64,000 nt of DNA from Balneola sp. MJW-20 (GTDB lineage Bacteria > Bacteroidota > Rhodothermia > Balneolales > Balneolaceae). A model generated the notes under the pieces. It ran no database searches. It saw only the letters and a list, made by a program, of their open reading frames with translations, and was not told the origin of the DNA. A program made the translations under genes and the position numbers. Below, one piece after another: positions 18,984 to 28,868 of this stretch (position 1 is its first letter; each line of letters starts with the position of its first letter). The stretch is from contig NZ_JBFNXW010000003.1 of assembly GCF_040811775.1 (NCBI RefSeq), positions 62,001 to 126,000 on the forward strand, read 5' to 3'.

Positions 18984-19544
18984 CTATTTGGGCTTCTTCA
19001 CAGACTCATATATAAAATAAGGTGGCACATTTCGCCAGCAGAAGTCGGTATGGTAATTACTGAATACTGCTGTCAGCGGTTTTTTCAAATGCCCGGAAGT
19101 CTGATAGGCCAGGAAAGATCCGTTAGTTCTCAGGGTACGGTAGGTTTTGTTAAGTATGCTCACCTTAAGGTCCCAGTCAAAGAAGGAAAACGGAATTCCG
19201 CTAACCACATGATCCACGTTTCCGATCACTTCAGGAGGTAAAAGATCCAGCGATTCTTCCACGCTTTCATGAAAAACCGTCAGGCGATCATCTTCTATGG
19301 CTGATAGCTTTTCATAGAACCGGTCATTTGTCTCAAATACATAGAGGTGTGCATCAGAAGGCAGGTGGTCAAGAAAGTGTTTGGTAAATACTCCGGTACC
19401 TCCTCCATACTCCACGATATATTTAACCTCGGGGAAGTGAATGTGTTCACTAAGTTTACGGATACAGTATTTGGAAGAAGGAGTAATGGAGGCAACATCC
19501 TTATCCTCGATGAATGACTTTAAAAATGTGATCGTACCTTTCAT
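18984..19544 (-). CDS. Class I SAM-dependent methyltransferase (phospholipid N-methyltransferase-like)
   Basis: 186 residues. The SAM-binding motif I is VEYGGGTGVFTKHFL (about residues 43-57), followed by an acidic loop VFETNDRF and a motif IV-like SGIPFSFFD. The N-terminal TITFLKSFIEDKDVASITPSS matches the group related to rRNA adenine dimethylases that includes PmtA-like phospholipid N-methyltransferases. Substrate is inferred only from this resemblance. It lies 9 bases downstream of uvrB on the same strand and is convergent with the MarR gene. Confidence 0.78.
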   Translation of the reverse strand: MKGTITFLKSFIEDKDVASITPSSKYCIRKLSEHIHFPEVKYIVEYGGGTGVFTKHFLDHLPSDAHLYVFETNDRFYEKLSAIEDDRLTVFHESVEESLDLLPPEVIGNVDHVVSGIPFSFFDWDLKVSILNKTYRTLRTNGSFLAYQTSGHLKKPLTAVFSNYHTDFCWRNVPPYFIYESVKKPK

Positions 19545-19553
19545 ATAGAATAT

Positions 19554-21605
19554 TTATAGTTCATCTTCCAGCTGGGCGATCTGGTCACGGATCCTGGCTG
19601 CTTCCTCAAATTCCATGTTCTTAGCTGCATGATACATGGTTTCTCTGAGGTGATCGATCAGCTTCTCCTTACTTTCGAAGGTGACCTCTTTCATCGCCGG
19701 ACTCGCCTTATACTGAATACCTTCATCCGCAACTTTGACCATTTCAAGGGGTTCATCAGCTCCTTTTTCTTCCGGTTTACCAAAGTCCACTTTCTGGTTA
19801 GATATCAGTGCCGGATCGACCAAGGGTTTCAGTTCCTTCTTGATGGTTTCAGGAGTAATACCATGTTTCTCATTGTATTCTTCCTGTAATTTACGTCGGC
19901 GTTCAGTTTCATCAATAACTTTACGCATACTGTCCGTGATCTTATCCGCATATAGGATCGCTTTTCCTCCCACATTACGTGCTGCCCTTCCTACGATCTG
20001 AAATAATGAGGTCTCAGACCTGAGAAAGCCTTCTTTATCTGCATCCATGATGGCAACTAAACTCAATTCGGGAATATCAATCCCTTCTCTGAGGAGGTTA
20101 ATACCGACCAATACGTCAAAATCGCCGCGGCGGAATTTATATAAAACTTCAATTCTTTCTAAAGCATTTAATTCGCTGTGCATGTAAGCGGCAGAAATAC
20201 CGATGTTCTTCAGGTATTCACTAAGCTCTTCACTCAGTCGCTTTGTAAGTGTTATCACAAGCACCCGTTCTTTCTTTTCTACCTTTTTACGGATCTCCTC
20301 CAGAAGATCATCCACCTGATTACCCAGGGGTCTGACCTCTATTTCGGGTTCCATTAGTCCGGTAGGACGTATGATCTGCTCGGTGTACACTCCTCCGCTT
20401 TTTTCCAGTTCATAATCGCTTGGAGTTGCACTTACAAAGATCGCCTGATTAATGAGTGATTCCCATTCCTCAAAGGTTAAAGGCCGGTTATCCATAGCCG
20501 AAGGCAGCCTGAACCCGTGTTCCACCAACTCGACTTTTCGTGAGCGATCTCCTCCGTACATAGCTGATATCTGCGGCACGGTCTGATGACTTTCATCTAC
20601 AACGATCATAAAGTCATCCGGGAAGTAATCCAACAGACAGTAAGGTCTTTCACCGGGTTTGCGGGCACTTAGATAACGACTGTAGTTTTCAATACCCGAA
20701 CAGTAACCGATCTCCTGTATCATTTCCAGGTCAAATAATGTACGCTGTTCCAGTCTTTTTGCTTCCAGGAATTTTTCCTCATCCACCAGCACCTGTCTTC
20801 TCCACTCCAGTTCTTCCCGGATCTGCTTGATGGATTCTTCCAGCCTGGATTTAGTAGTCACATAATGAGAAGCCGGGTAGATCTTGAATTCATCCACTGA
20901 GGAAATGATGTCCCCGGTATCTGTATTAAAGAGCTGAAGGGTTTCAATTTCATCACCCCACATAGATATCCGGATCCCTTCTTCAGAATAAGCTGGAAAT
21001 ACATCCACCACATCACCTCGCACCCGGAAAGTACCACGCTGGAAATCAAGGTCATTACGATTATAATGGAGGTCTACCAGGTCGTAAAGCAGTTTGTTAC
21101 GAGGGATCTCCATTCCGGTTTTTAGGTGTACGATCAGCTTTTCGTACTCAGATGGAGAGCCGATACCGTATATACAGCTAACCGAAGAAACAATGATCAC
21201 ATCTCTCCGGCCGGATAACAAAGAGCTTGTTGCTCTCAGCCTGAGCCGCTGGATCTCATCATTTATGGAAAGATCTTTTTCAATGTACTTGTCCTGCGAA
21301 GATATATAAGCTTCCGGCTGGTAGTAATCATAGTAAGAGATAAAGAATTCGACCCGGTTATCGGGGAAAAAGTCACTAAGCTCACGATACAGCTGAGCAG
21401 CCAGTGTCTTATTATGACTCATAACCAGGGTAGGCTTCTGCACCTCTTCTATCACATTGGCAACAGTACGCGTCTTACCAGAGCCGGTAATACCAAGCAG
21501 GGTCTGAAACTTATCACCGGCATTGATGCCTTCGACCAGTTCTTTTATAGCTGTAGGCTGATCGCCTGCAGGGTCAAATGGAGAGTGGAGTTCAAATTTT
21601 GACAT
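19554..21605 (-). CDS. uvrB: Excinuclease ABC subunit B
   Basis: Damage-verification helicase of nucleotide-excision repair; binds DNA with UvrA and recruits UvrC. 683 residues. Walker A is GITGSGKT (residues 38-45), the damage-probing beta-hairpin region is [11 protein letters not shown], the DEAD-type motif is VVDESHQT, and helicase motifs V-VI read [15 protein letters not shown] and QIVGRAARN. The C-terminal UVR domain that binds UvrC is complete ([20 protein letters not shown]). It is divergent from tyrA with about 77 bases between starts. uvrA is in this window at 33.2 kb, not adjacent. Confidence 0.97.
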   Translation of the reverse strand: MSKFELHSPFDPAGDQPTAIKELVEGINAGDKFQTLLGITGSGKTRTVANVIEEVQKPTLVMSHNKTLAAQLYRELSDFFPDNRVEFFISYYDYYQPEAYISSQDKYIEKDLSINDEIQRLRLRATSSLLSGRRDVIIVSSVSCIYGIGSPSEYEKLIVHLKTGMEIPRNKLLYDLVDLHYNRNDLDFQRGTFRVRGDVVDVFPAYSEEGIRISMWGDEIETLQLFNTDTGDIISSVDEFKIYPASHYVTTKSRLEESIKQIREELEWRRQVLVDEEKFLEAKRLEQRTLFDLEMIQEIGYCSGIENYSRYLSARKPGERPYCLLDYFPDDFMIVVDESHQTVPQISAMYGGDRSRKVELVEHGFRLPSAMDNRPLTFEEWESLINQAIFVSATPSDYELEKSGGVYTEQIIRPTGLMEPEIEVRPLGNQVDDLLEEIRKKVEKKERVLVITLTKRLSEELSEYLKNIGISAAYMHSELNALERIEVLYKFRRGDFDVLVGINLLREGIDIPELSLVAIMDADKEGFLRSETSLFQIVGRAARNVGGKAILYADKITDSMRKVIDETERRRKLQEEYNEKHGITPETIKKELKPLVDPALISNQKVDFGKPEEKGADEPLEMVKVADEGIQYKASPAMKEVTFESKEKLIDHLRETMYHAAKNMEFEEAARIRDQIAQLEDEL

Positions 21606-21682
21606 AAATGGGTTTTAAAGCTAACAACAGGACCTTAAATTGGTCAATTCCATATTATCTGTATAAATACAATAAATTACGA

Positions 21683-22816
21683 ATGAGTCACCGGCATAAA
21701 GATCTTGAATCACCCCGAAAAAGAATCGATGAGATAGACGATCAGATCCTTGACCTGTTATACGAACGAAGTCAGATCGTACGTGACGTGATCAAGCGAA
21801 AAGTGGAGAATCAGCTTCCGGTCTTCGTACCTCAGCGTGAAGAAGAAAAATCAGAAGCTTTCAAAGCCAAGGCAAAAGATAAAGGAATTGATCCGGAATG
21901 GGCAGAAGATTTTCTAAGGATGATCATGACCGCATCCAGGGCCACTCAGTCCACTCAAAAATTTCCGATGGCAACTAAGCAGGCGAAAAAGATCTTATTT
22001 GTAGGTGGTGAGGGTGGTATGGGAAGCCTTTATAAAAGAATAGCCGGACAGACCGGACATCAGGTCTATTCCATTGATAAGTCTAACTGGTATGAACTGG
22101 AGGAGATCGCGCCTGGGCTGGACCTGGTGATCGTGACGGTACCGATCAATGTAACCGAACAGGTCATAGAACGATTGAGCTCCAAGATCGATAAAGAAAC
22201 AGTGCTTGCTGATTTTACCAGTAATAAAACCGGCCCTATAAACGCGATGCTAAAAGCCCATGAGGGACCGGTAGTAGGGCTGCACCCAATGCATGGACCG
22301 GGAGTGCCAAATCTCTCAAAACAGTTAATGGTAGTTTGTAAGGCCAGGGACGGTGAGAAAGCGGACTGGTTTTTAAAGCAGTGTGAGCTATGGGGAATGC
22401 GTGTTATTGAGGCGGACCCCGGAAAACACGACCATGTAATGCATCTCGTACAGGGACTGAGACACTTTGTAGCCTTGTTGCATGGTTCATTTATGAAGCA
22501 CTATGACCTGAAACCTGCGGATATGCTGGATTATTCAAGTCCTATTTATCGGGCAGAATTAATGATGACCGGCCGGATATTTGCGCAGGATGCAGAATTA
22601 TATGCTGATATTGTATTTGCAAACGAGGAGCGCAGAGAGCTGTTAATGCAATTCTTTGATCATCATCAGAAACTTGCAGAACTGGTCAGGGAAAATGACC
22701 GGGAAGGATTTATCAGAGAATTTGAGGGGGTAACGGACTTTTTCGGAAAATTTGCCACACAGGCTCTCACGGAAAGTGGGTACCTCATTAACCGTCTGGC
22801 AGATCGATTCGCATAA
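21683..22816 (+). CDS. tyrA: Bifunctional chorismate mutase/prephenate dehydrogenase (T-protein)
   Basis: Converts chorismate to prephenate and then to 4-hydroxyphenylpyruvate for tyrosine synthesis. The N-terminal AroQ-type mutase helix is RKRIDEIDDQILDLLYERSQ; the dehydrogenase has the NAD loop VGGEGGMGSLYKR, then VPINVTEQVIERL, GLHPMHGP and ALLHGSFM. The 377-residue length and motif order match E. coli TyrA (373 residues), a fusion best known from gammaproteobacteria. I use the ATG at 21683 because it gives the normal mutase start; an upstream in-frame ATG adds 25 unconserved residues and nearly touches uvrB. Confidence 0.93.
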   Translation: MSHRHKDLESPRKRIDEIDDQILDLLYERSQIVRDVIKRKVENQLPVFVPQREEEKSEAFKAKAKDKGIDPEWAEDFLRMIMTASRATQSTQKFPMATKQAKKILFVGGEGGMGSLYKRIAGQTGHQVYSIDKSNWYELEEIAPGLDLVIVTVPINVTEQVIERLSSKIDKETVLADFTSNKTGPINAMLKAHEGPVVGLHPMHGPGVPNLSKQLMVVCKARDGEKADWFLKQCELWGMRVIEADPGKHDHVMHLVQGLRHFVALLHGSFMKHYDLKPADMLDYSSPIYRAELMMTGRIFAQDAELYADIVFANEERRELLMQFFDHHQKLAELVRENDREGFIREFEGVTDFFGKFATQALTESGYLINRLADRFA

Positions 22817-22947
22817 TTATGTTGGTTTATATATAATTAAGGCAGATCAATAAAGACTATTACATACGGATAGGTATCAAGAGAGTTCATTGTGTACTAT
22901 CATCGGGCCTTTCCATGTATTTTACCCATGATTAATAATCACGAGAT

Positions 22948-25632
22948 ATGAAAAGAGTACTAGCTATTGCAACATTATCCTCTTTAATGTTGCTCTGGAG
23001 CGTAAACCTGTTTGCTCAAAACGCACGAATTCAAATAAACACCTTAACAGAGAGCCGTGCTAAAACATTAGCAGACGGTGTAAATAGCTGGGATTATTCC
23101 CTGAACGGAGAATTTAACAGCTCAGAACTGGAGGTGGGAGATGAGCTCAGTGTACAGCTTCCGGGTGGAATGAGAAATCTTGAGGTCATCCGGAAAAGCA
23201 ATTATCTGGAAGGAACTACTTCATTTGCTGCTCGTGAGCTGGAGGACAATGGCAAGGTTTTCTCATTTACTATCAATCAGGGAGTTATGATAGGGCTTTA
23301 TCATAATGAAATTGATGAATCCCTGGTCTTTGCATACGATTCAGACCGGAATCAGCCTCTTATTACTGAATCCGAATATTTTTCTGCTTTAGGATGTGAT
23401 CTGGAACAGGACTTCCTGGACCCTGCAACACTTACAGAAAGTAATTTCAAGGTAAAGGGCAACGGGGAAACAACCGCTTTTTCCAATCCAACTACCGCAA
23501 TGAGCATGCTAACCTCAGTGGAAGATAGTATTACGATTGACCTGATGATACCGTATACCGCTGCAGCAAAAAGAGCGGCATCACGGAATATCAGTCTTTT
23601 TTCGATTGAATCGGTAATAGCACAGGCCATGAACCTGGCACAAACTGCACTGGACGGTTCTGAAACTGCAATTAAACTCCGGCTGGTTCATACCTATGAA
23701 ACGGACTATGATGAAACCACCGACGGGGTGGGTTCAGGAGATCGTCTCCGAAGATTAACATCCGCACCCACTTATACCCCCCCGTTTCTTGCAGAACATG
23801 CTGGATATATGGAAGAAGTGCACGAGTTCAGAGATCAATATGGAGCAGACCTTGTTGCTTTATTTGCAGATGTGAATGATACGGGAGGGATCGCCTGGGT
23901 ATTAGGCGACCCCTACGGATTTGCACCTTTGGGGTTTTCATTAAACAGGGTTTTACAGGTGTCTACCGGATACACGATGATCCATGAGATCGGCCATAAT
24001 ATGGGAAATCTTCATTCTAGGACCCAGCAGACCCAGAGTGCAGGAGCACGGGGAGGGTTATTCCATTATTCGGTGGGTTTTCAGAACCGTAATGATAGTG
24101 TTCATACGATCATGGCATATTCTGAAGGACTCAACAGAGTGCCTGTTTTCTCCACCCCGGACAGAAATTATAACGGAGCAAGGATAGGTTCTGATAGTCC
24201 CTTTACTCCGGCCGATAACAGCCGAAGCATGCGTGAGATCAAAAGGACGATGGCTTCTTACCGTCCTACGACCACAGATCCGCCGGAGTTTACAGCATCT
24301 ACGGATGCGATCACGGTTCAGCTGCGGCCCGGAAGTCAGATCACGGTACCAATTCAGCTTTCAAACTCCGGAGCATCAGACCTGATGTGGGAAATGGATT
24401 TTGCCTTTTCGGACACACCGATTGTATCGAATAGCCGCTCTAAAGGCAGTTATGTAGAACCTGCTCTTAAACAGGAACTGCTAAGGAATAATGGGTCTTC
24501 TCAGTCTCAGAAGCTTGTTAACCTGAGCGACAGTGTATTCTTCGAAACATCATTTGAAGGGGATGAGAATTATTCAACAGGCAATGGTCTGGCCATTAAT
24601 GCATGGGAAGTGATATCAACCGGAGATCCCGTAGCAACGATCAGTAATCTGAATCCGGCAACCGGCGGGCAGCATCTTAGAATAAACAACTCCAATAGCG
24701 GAGACCCCCTGTATCTCAGAAGCCCCTTTTTGGGACCCTTACCTTTTGCAAAGTATAAGATCGATTTTTCCTTTTCTTTCTCCGTAGCCGATTCGGTTAA
24801 TGAAGTATTCGAATTTTACCTTAATGACCGGCGCCGGAGTGAATATTCATCCGGAATAAGGGTCTCAAATAATGGCAATGATGTATTGGCTATTGGAAGG
24901 AATGAGTTCGGGGTTGGGGTGTTCTTTTCTACCGGAGTAACTCTTCAGGAAGACGTTTATCACGATGTGTCCATTGTACATAACACGGATTCTCAGAAAC
25001 TGGAGTATTACCTGAATGGTGAATTAATAGCATCGAATGAATATACGGATGGCTTTACTCCCGAAGAGCTTATTTTGGGTAGTTCGAATACAAATGCCGG
25101 CGCTTCACTGGATCTGGATGATTTTTCCGTAACCATTCTTGATTTTCCGTTTTCATATCTAAATGCAGATAAAGTTGCAGGGGTCATAACACCCGGACAA
25201 TCAGAGACAATCAGTTTCGAAGTGGATGCATCAGACCTGGAGCTGGGTTTTTACAATACCACCATGACCGTTTATACAAATGATGCAGGGAATACAGAAT
25301 TAAGTGTTCCTTTGCAGATAGAGGTCACGGAGAACGTAAGTAATGAATCAGGCAGTGGTGACTTACCGGATGAAATAACTCTGGCCCAGAACTTTCCGAA
25401 TCCCTTTAACCCAACGACTCAGATCTCTTACAGTATCAACGAGCCCCAAAGAGTATCTATAGATGTATTTGATATACAGGGAAGAAAAGTGGCGACACTT
25501 TTTGATGGTTTCCGTAATAGCGGCCGGTATACCGCAACGTTTGATGCATCCGGACTGGCCAGTGGAGTGTATATCTACCGACTGATGACTCCGGCCAATG
25601 TGATCACCCGCCGAATGGTGCTAATTAAATAA
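22948..25632 (+). CDS. Secreted metzincin metalloprotease with C-terminal sorting domain
   Basis: 894 residues. A signal peptide (LATLSS...VNLFAQ) is followed by a propeptide-like region, then a reprolysin-like metzincin domain with HEIGHNMGNLH (zinc ligands His346, His350, His356) and the Met-turn HTIMAYS. A middle region with a LamG/MAM-like beta-sandwich (about 530-730) and a BACON-like strand-rich segment (VPIQLSNSGASDLMWEM) follow. The C-terminal ~80 residues (ITLAQNFPNPFNPTTQISY ... SGLASGVYIYRL) form a type A sorting domain typical of Bacteroidota/Balneolota secretion. It likely digests extracellular protein. A lipoprotein gene overlaps its stop (TAATG). Confidence 0.92.
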   Translation: MKRVLAIATLSSLMLLWSVNLFAQNARIQINTLTESRAKTLADGVNSWDYSLNGEFNSSELEVGDELSVQLPGGMRNLEVIRKSNYLEGTTSFAARELEDNGKVFSFTINQGVMIGLYHNEIDESLVFAYDSDRNQPLITESEYFSALGCDLEQDFLDPATLTESNFKVKGNGETTAFSNPTTAMSMLTSVEDSITIDLMIPYTAAAKRAASRNISLFSIESVIAQAMNLAQTALDGSETAIKLRLVHTYETDYDETTDGVGSGDRLRRLTSAPTYTPPFLAEHAGYMEEVHEFRDQYGADLVALFADVNDTGGIAWVLGDPYGFAPLGFSLNRVLQVSTGYTMIHEIGHNMGNLHSRTQQTQSAGARGGLFHYSVGFQNRNDSVHTIMAYSEGLNRVPVFSTPDRNYNGARIGSDSPFTPADNSRSMREIKRTMASYRPTTTDPPEFTASTDAITVQLRPGSQITVPIQLSNSGASDLMWEMDFAFSDTPIVSNSRSKGSYVEPALKQELLRNNGSSQSQKLVNLSDSVFFETSFEGDENYSTGNGLAINAWEVISTGDPVATISNLNPATGGQHLRINNSNSGDPLYLRSPFLGPLPFAKYKIDFSFSFSVADSVNEVFEFYLNDRRRSEYSSGIRVSNNGNDVLAIGRNEFGVGVFFSTGVTLQEDVYHDVSIVHNTDSQKLEYYLNGELIASNEYTDGFTPEELILGSSNTNAGASLDLDDFSVTILDFPFSYLNADKVAGVITPGQSETISFEVDASDLELGFYNTTMTVYTNDAGNTELSVPLQIEVTENVSNESGSGDLPDEITLAQNFPNPFNPTTQISYSINEPQRVSIDVFDIQGRKVATLFDGFRNSGRYTATFDASGLASGVYIYRLMTPANVITRRMVLIK

Positions 25633-26132
25633 TGCAAAGAAATATGAACTGTCTCAGAGGACTCGTTTTACTATCGCTATTGCTGCTCACAATGTCATGT
25701 AACAGCAAAGAAAGAGAGGAGACTACGGAAGAAGTGACCATCATGGTTGATGATCTACAACAGAGTGCTGAACCGGTCATGATACCGGAAATTTATCCCG
25801 CTGAGCTTAAAGCTCTTCAAAAAGGTGACACATATAAACTGAAGGTGAATGACTCCCTCAGCTTTGATCTTCGTATCGGAAGCAAGAATCAGTTTGTAAA
25901 GGGTATTACCAGTCTGACGGCTACTATCGTCGGAGAAATGCCGGGAATGGCGACTCTTAGCATTCAGGCTGATACGGTAGTCGGAAATTTACAGTTTCCC
26001 GGGGAAGATTGGATGTATGTGCTTAGTTATGACCGGGAATTAGGCAGGCATCAGATGAAGAAAACCACACCGGAAGCGCTGGAAGGCGATGAAATGCTGA
26101 CACCGGATTCTGCGATCAGAAATAACGAATAA
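25632..26132 (+). CDS. Hypothetical lipoprotein linked to the metzincin gene
   Basis: 166 residues. The N-terminus is a lipoprotein signal (LVLLSLLLLTMSC, lipidated Cys at about residue 23) followed by an acidic linker and a small strand-rich domain. The start codon overlaps the protease stop by one base, so the two are translated together. It could be a periplasmic inhibitor, chaperone or surface partner of the protease, but no family is recognised and this is inference from position only. Confidence 0.78.
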   Translation: MQRNMNCLRGLVLLSLLLLTMSCNSKEREETTEEVTIMVDDLQQSAEPVMIPEIYPAELKALQKGDTYKLKVNDSLSFDLRIGSKNQFVKGITSLTATIVGEMPGMATLSIQADTVVGNLQFPGEDWMYVLSYDRELGRHQMKKTTPEALEGDEMLTPDSAIRNNE

Positions 26133-26163
26133 AGCTGTAGCTAATTGCAGATTAGGGAAGTTA

Positions 26164-26388
26164 TTATTCAGTATCTCTGAAATAAGTGATCGACTTTTGG
26201 ATTCCTGCAATGGTGAAATAGGGGATAGCAAATGTACCGGCCGTGATCCCAAGAAATAAGGGCCAGTTTGAAACTCCGGTTCCTGTCACAGGCGCCAGCC
26301 CAGAGTATAAAAAGAGATTACCCAGCAACCAGAGGCTGAGGAAAAAAAGACCGCCTATTTTTGCAATCTTGTTTTTTCCGAAATTCAT
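26164..26388 (-). CDS. Small membrane protein, 74 aa
   Basis: Two hydrophobic helices (IGGLFFLSLWLLGNLFLYSGL and WPLFLGITAGTFAIPYFTIAG) with a short basic N-terminus (MNFGKNKIAK). No family recognised. It overlaps the end of the VOC-protein gene by four bases (ATGA), so it is the last gene of that operon. It is convergent with the lipoprotein gene. Confidence 0.65.
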   Translation of the reverse strand: MNFGKNKIAKIGGLFFLSLWLLGNLFLYSGLAPVTGTGVSNWPLFLGITAGTFAIPYFTIAGIQKSITYFRDTE

Positions 26389-27446
26389 CCCTTCATACGA
26401 TTGAATCGAAGAGCTTTAATCATCCAGTTCGGGAGATTTTTTTCAGGATCTCTTTTGGTCATATCAATGAACCAGCCGATCTTCTTGAGGATGGGCACCT
26501 TATGAGTTTCCACAAACTCGATCAGTGCCCCATCGGGATCCTCAATATAAGTAAACCGGCCGGCCGCCTCCCCCATGTCGAAGCTATTAGCGGAGTCAAC
26601 GGTAAACGGAAATCCGGCTTGTTCACACTCCTGTTTTAAAACATCCATTCCCTGCACATCAAAGCATAGGTGAATGAAGCCGAGGTCGCCCCAATAGCGA
26701 TGCTCAAAAAGTTTTTTGGGTTCACGGCCCTTCACTTCCAGCAGTTCGATCTCAGTCGGCCCTAAGAGTTTGCTGAACCCACCACTTCTTTCTTTGCTGT
26801 GTCTCAGCAATACCCGCCTGAATTCATAACCTGAATCAGGTAAACCCTCCAGATCTTCAAAGGTCCCGGTTTTGTCATAAACGATCTCGTCATAACCAAG
26901 AACGTCACAATAAAGATCTTTTGCACGGTCGATATCTGTTGACCCTATTACTGCACCTGCAACTCCGCCTGTCAGCGAGGGAGCTTTCTTATCAAAGAAA
27001 CGGGTACTTTCAACAACCTGGAAAATATTGCCCCAGGGGTCCTTTACAAAGAAAGTGAATTCCCCTGCCGGGTTTCTCCGCAATTCAGTAAGAACATTAA
27101 CCTGCTGAGCTTTCATCTTTTCGTAAGCAGCCGGTACATCTACAGATTTTATCTTTGCGGCATTAATTCCAAGGTCTCCCATCCGTAATTCTTCATCAAG
27201 GGGAACCGGTTCACGGGAAGTATACTGCCAGATCTCAAATCCACCGCCGCCAAGCATATTAATACTCAGTATGGCAGTCCGGTCATGTGGCTTACCACCG
27301 GTGTACGGGAGCATTAATTCTGCAGTAGCTGCATCTTCGAATACTTTGATGTCCATGCCGAAGTACTTTCGGTACCATTCGGTTGCTTCGTATACATCGG
27401 AGACTCCGATCCCTATCTGCTGTATTCCGGTTATTACTTTTTTCAT
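26385..27446 (-). CDS. Two-domain VOC (glyoxalase/dioxygenase fold) protein
   Basis: 353 residues containing two vicinal-oxygen-chelate domains. The first starts IQQIGIGVSDVYEATEWYRK and the second VAGAVIGSTDIDRAKDLYCD; the second also has GFIHLCFDV and EDPDGALIEFVETH, which look like metal ligands (His, Glu). Possible activities include isomerase, dioxygenase or dehalogenase chemistry on a small substrate; none can be assigned. A C-terminal extension (about 30 residues) is basic. It precedes the small membrane protein and follows the TlpA gene by 53 bases on the same strand. Confidence 0.85.
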   Translation of the reverse strand: MKKVITGIQQIGIGVSDVYEATEWYRKYFGMDIKVFEDAATAELMLPYTGGKPHDRTAILSINMLGGGGFEIWQYTSREPVPLDEELRMGDLGINAAKIKSVDVPAAYEKMKAQQVNVLTELRRNPAGEFTFFVKDPWGNIFQVVESTRFFDKKAPSLTGGVAGAVIGSTDIDRAKDLYCDVLGYDEIVYDKTGTFEDLEGLPDSGYEFRRVLLRHSKERSGGFSKLLGPTEIELLEVKGREPKKLFEHRYWGDLGFIHLCFDVQGMDVLKQECEQAGFPFTVDSANSFDMGEAAGRFTYIEDPDGALIEFVETHKVPILKKIGWFIDMTKRDPEKNLPNWMIKALRFNRMKG

Positions 27447-27499
27447 AGATCAGTTCACTTAGTGATTGGGGCCTGAAAGTACTCTTTATTTGAGCTAAG

Positions 27500-28114
27500 C
27501 TACAGGCTGAGCAAGAAATCTTTAAAAGAATTGGTGTTGTACTTGGCCATTCCTTCATGCTCTATAACAATATCGCCTTCCGGAGAGATAACAAAGGTCC
27601 TCGGGACAATAGCCTTGTTGTAGATTGCCGGAAGGCCATTGAGGGGAAAATAAACAGGAAAGCTGAATCCTTTTCGTTGAATAAAGTCCCGGGCTTTTTC
27701 AGGATCTTCATCCAGGGAGATCATGAGAAACTCGATATCATCTCTTTCATTCAGTTCATTGTATAAACCCTGGATATTGGGCATCTCAGCAATACAGGGC
27801 GGACACCAGGTAGCCCAGAAGTTTAAAAATAAGGTTTTTCCTTTGAGGTCTGCTAAGGAAAGATGCTCACCCTCAATACTGGTCATCCTCAGCTGGTAGC
27901 TGGCTCTGGGAAAACCAGAGGCATCCTCCAATGGTGTATGAGGCTGATGGATCCCCGTTGCCAGAAGCACGCGCTGAATAGTACCGATTACTTCAGTATG
28001 ATAACCGGTTACATAAAGCAGGCCTGCTACACCTAAAATTACGGTCCATTCGATCAGATTACGCCTGAATGTATGTTTTGCTGAGGGCTTTTTGGGGGAG
28101 TCATTTTCTTTCAT
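27500..28114 (-). CDS. TlpA-like membrane-anchored thioredoxin
   Basis: 204 residues. One N-terminal transmembrane anchor (WTVILGVAGLLYVTGYH) leads to a periplasmic thioredoxin fold with the redox motif WATWCPPCIAEMP and the cis-Pro loop AIVPRTFVI. This group reduces or maintains cysteines of exported proteins or cytochrome c maturation partners. No cytochrome genes are adjacent. It is 5 bases downstream of the deiodinase-like flavoprotein gene, so the two are co-transcribed; a functional link is inference. Confidence 0.9.
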   Translation of the reverse strand: MKENDSPKKPSAKHTFRRNLIEWTVILGVAGLLYVTGYHTEVIGTIQRVLLATGIHQPHTPLEDASGFPRASYQLRMTSIEGEHLSLADLKGKTLFLNFWATWCPPCIAEMPNIQGLYNELNERDDIEFLMISLDEDPEKARDFIQRKGFSFPVYFPLNGLPAIYNKAIVPRTFVISPEGDIVIEHEGMAKYNTNSFKDFLLSL

Positions 28115-28119
28115 TTATC

Positions 28120-28788
28120 TCAGATAAAAGAACTGATTTCTTCCAGCGGTTTCTTCTTAATGTCGGGTACTTTTACGTCGTTTGCCGGATACCCCACTAC
28201 CAAAAGGATGTACGGCTTTTCATGAGAAGGGCGCATCATGATCTCGTTTAAAAATCCCATGGGACTGGGTGTATGGGTGAGTGTTGCAAGTCCGGCGTGA
28301 TGCAAAGCAGTAATCAAAATACCGGTAGCTATTCCAACCGATTCTTTCACGTAATAATGTTTTTCCTTCTCTCCTTCCTGGGTGATATTGTAACTTTTGG
28401 CAAAGATACCAATCAGGTAGGGTGCGGTCTCCAGAAAAGGTTTATGCTCATCGGTTCCAAAAGGGCGCAGATCCTCCAGCCAGTCATCCGGAGCTCTTCG
28501 GTTATAAAACTCGTGTTCCTCCTCCTCAGCAGCTACCCGGATCTTATGTTTGATCTCGGGATCACTTACGACGGCAAAATGCCAGGGTTGTTTATTAGCT
28601 CCGTTAGGGGCAGTTCCTGCTGCGAGCAAACATTTTTCTATTACTTCTCTGGGAACGGGCCGGTCAGAGAAATCCCGCACGGTTCGCCGGTTACGGATCT
28701 CCTCATAAAACTCCTCAGCCCGATCGATCATCTCTTTTTCAGAGCGCTCTGTATAATTTTTAAGCGGGATAAATTTCTCTTCATTCAT
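28120..28788 (-). CDS. Nitroreductase-family flavoprotein, iodotyrosine deiodinase-like
   Basis: 222 residues with the FMN-binding start [13 protein letters not shown] and [14 protein letters not shown]. Beyond the general nitroreductase fold it follows the iodotyrosine deiodinase (IYD) subgroup along its length: [35 protein letters not shown] and [20 protein letters not shown]. The three substrate-lid residues of IYD (Glu, Tyr, Lys) are present as Glu91, Tyr95 and Lys116 with the spacing I recall for the human enzyme. It may therefore remove halogen from halotyrosines reductively. A general nitroreductase role cannot be excluded. It is 5 bases upstream of the TlpA thioredoxin gene. Confidence 0.85.
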   Translation of the reverse strand: MNEEKFIPLKNYTERSEKEMIDRAEEFYEEIRNRRTVRDFSDRPVPREVIEKCLLAAGTAPNGANKQPWHFAVVSDPEIKHKIRVAAEEEEHEFYNRRAPDDWLEDLRPFGTDEHKPFLETAPYLIGIFAKSYNITQEGEKEKHYYVKESVGIATGILITALHHAGLATLTHTPSPMGFLNEIMMRPSHEKPYILLVVGYPANDVKVPDIKKKPLEEISSFI

Positions 28789-28868
28789 AGCTCAGTAAAT
28801 ATAAATAATTATCGTTGAAGATTATTTTGCCCATCATAGATTTAACACACGGCTACTTCATGGTTCAA

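Noticed and set aside
21608..21682. Upstream extension of tyrA
   Set aside because: The extra 25 residues are not like any chorismate mutase start and the frame would begin two bases after the divergent uvrB start.
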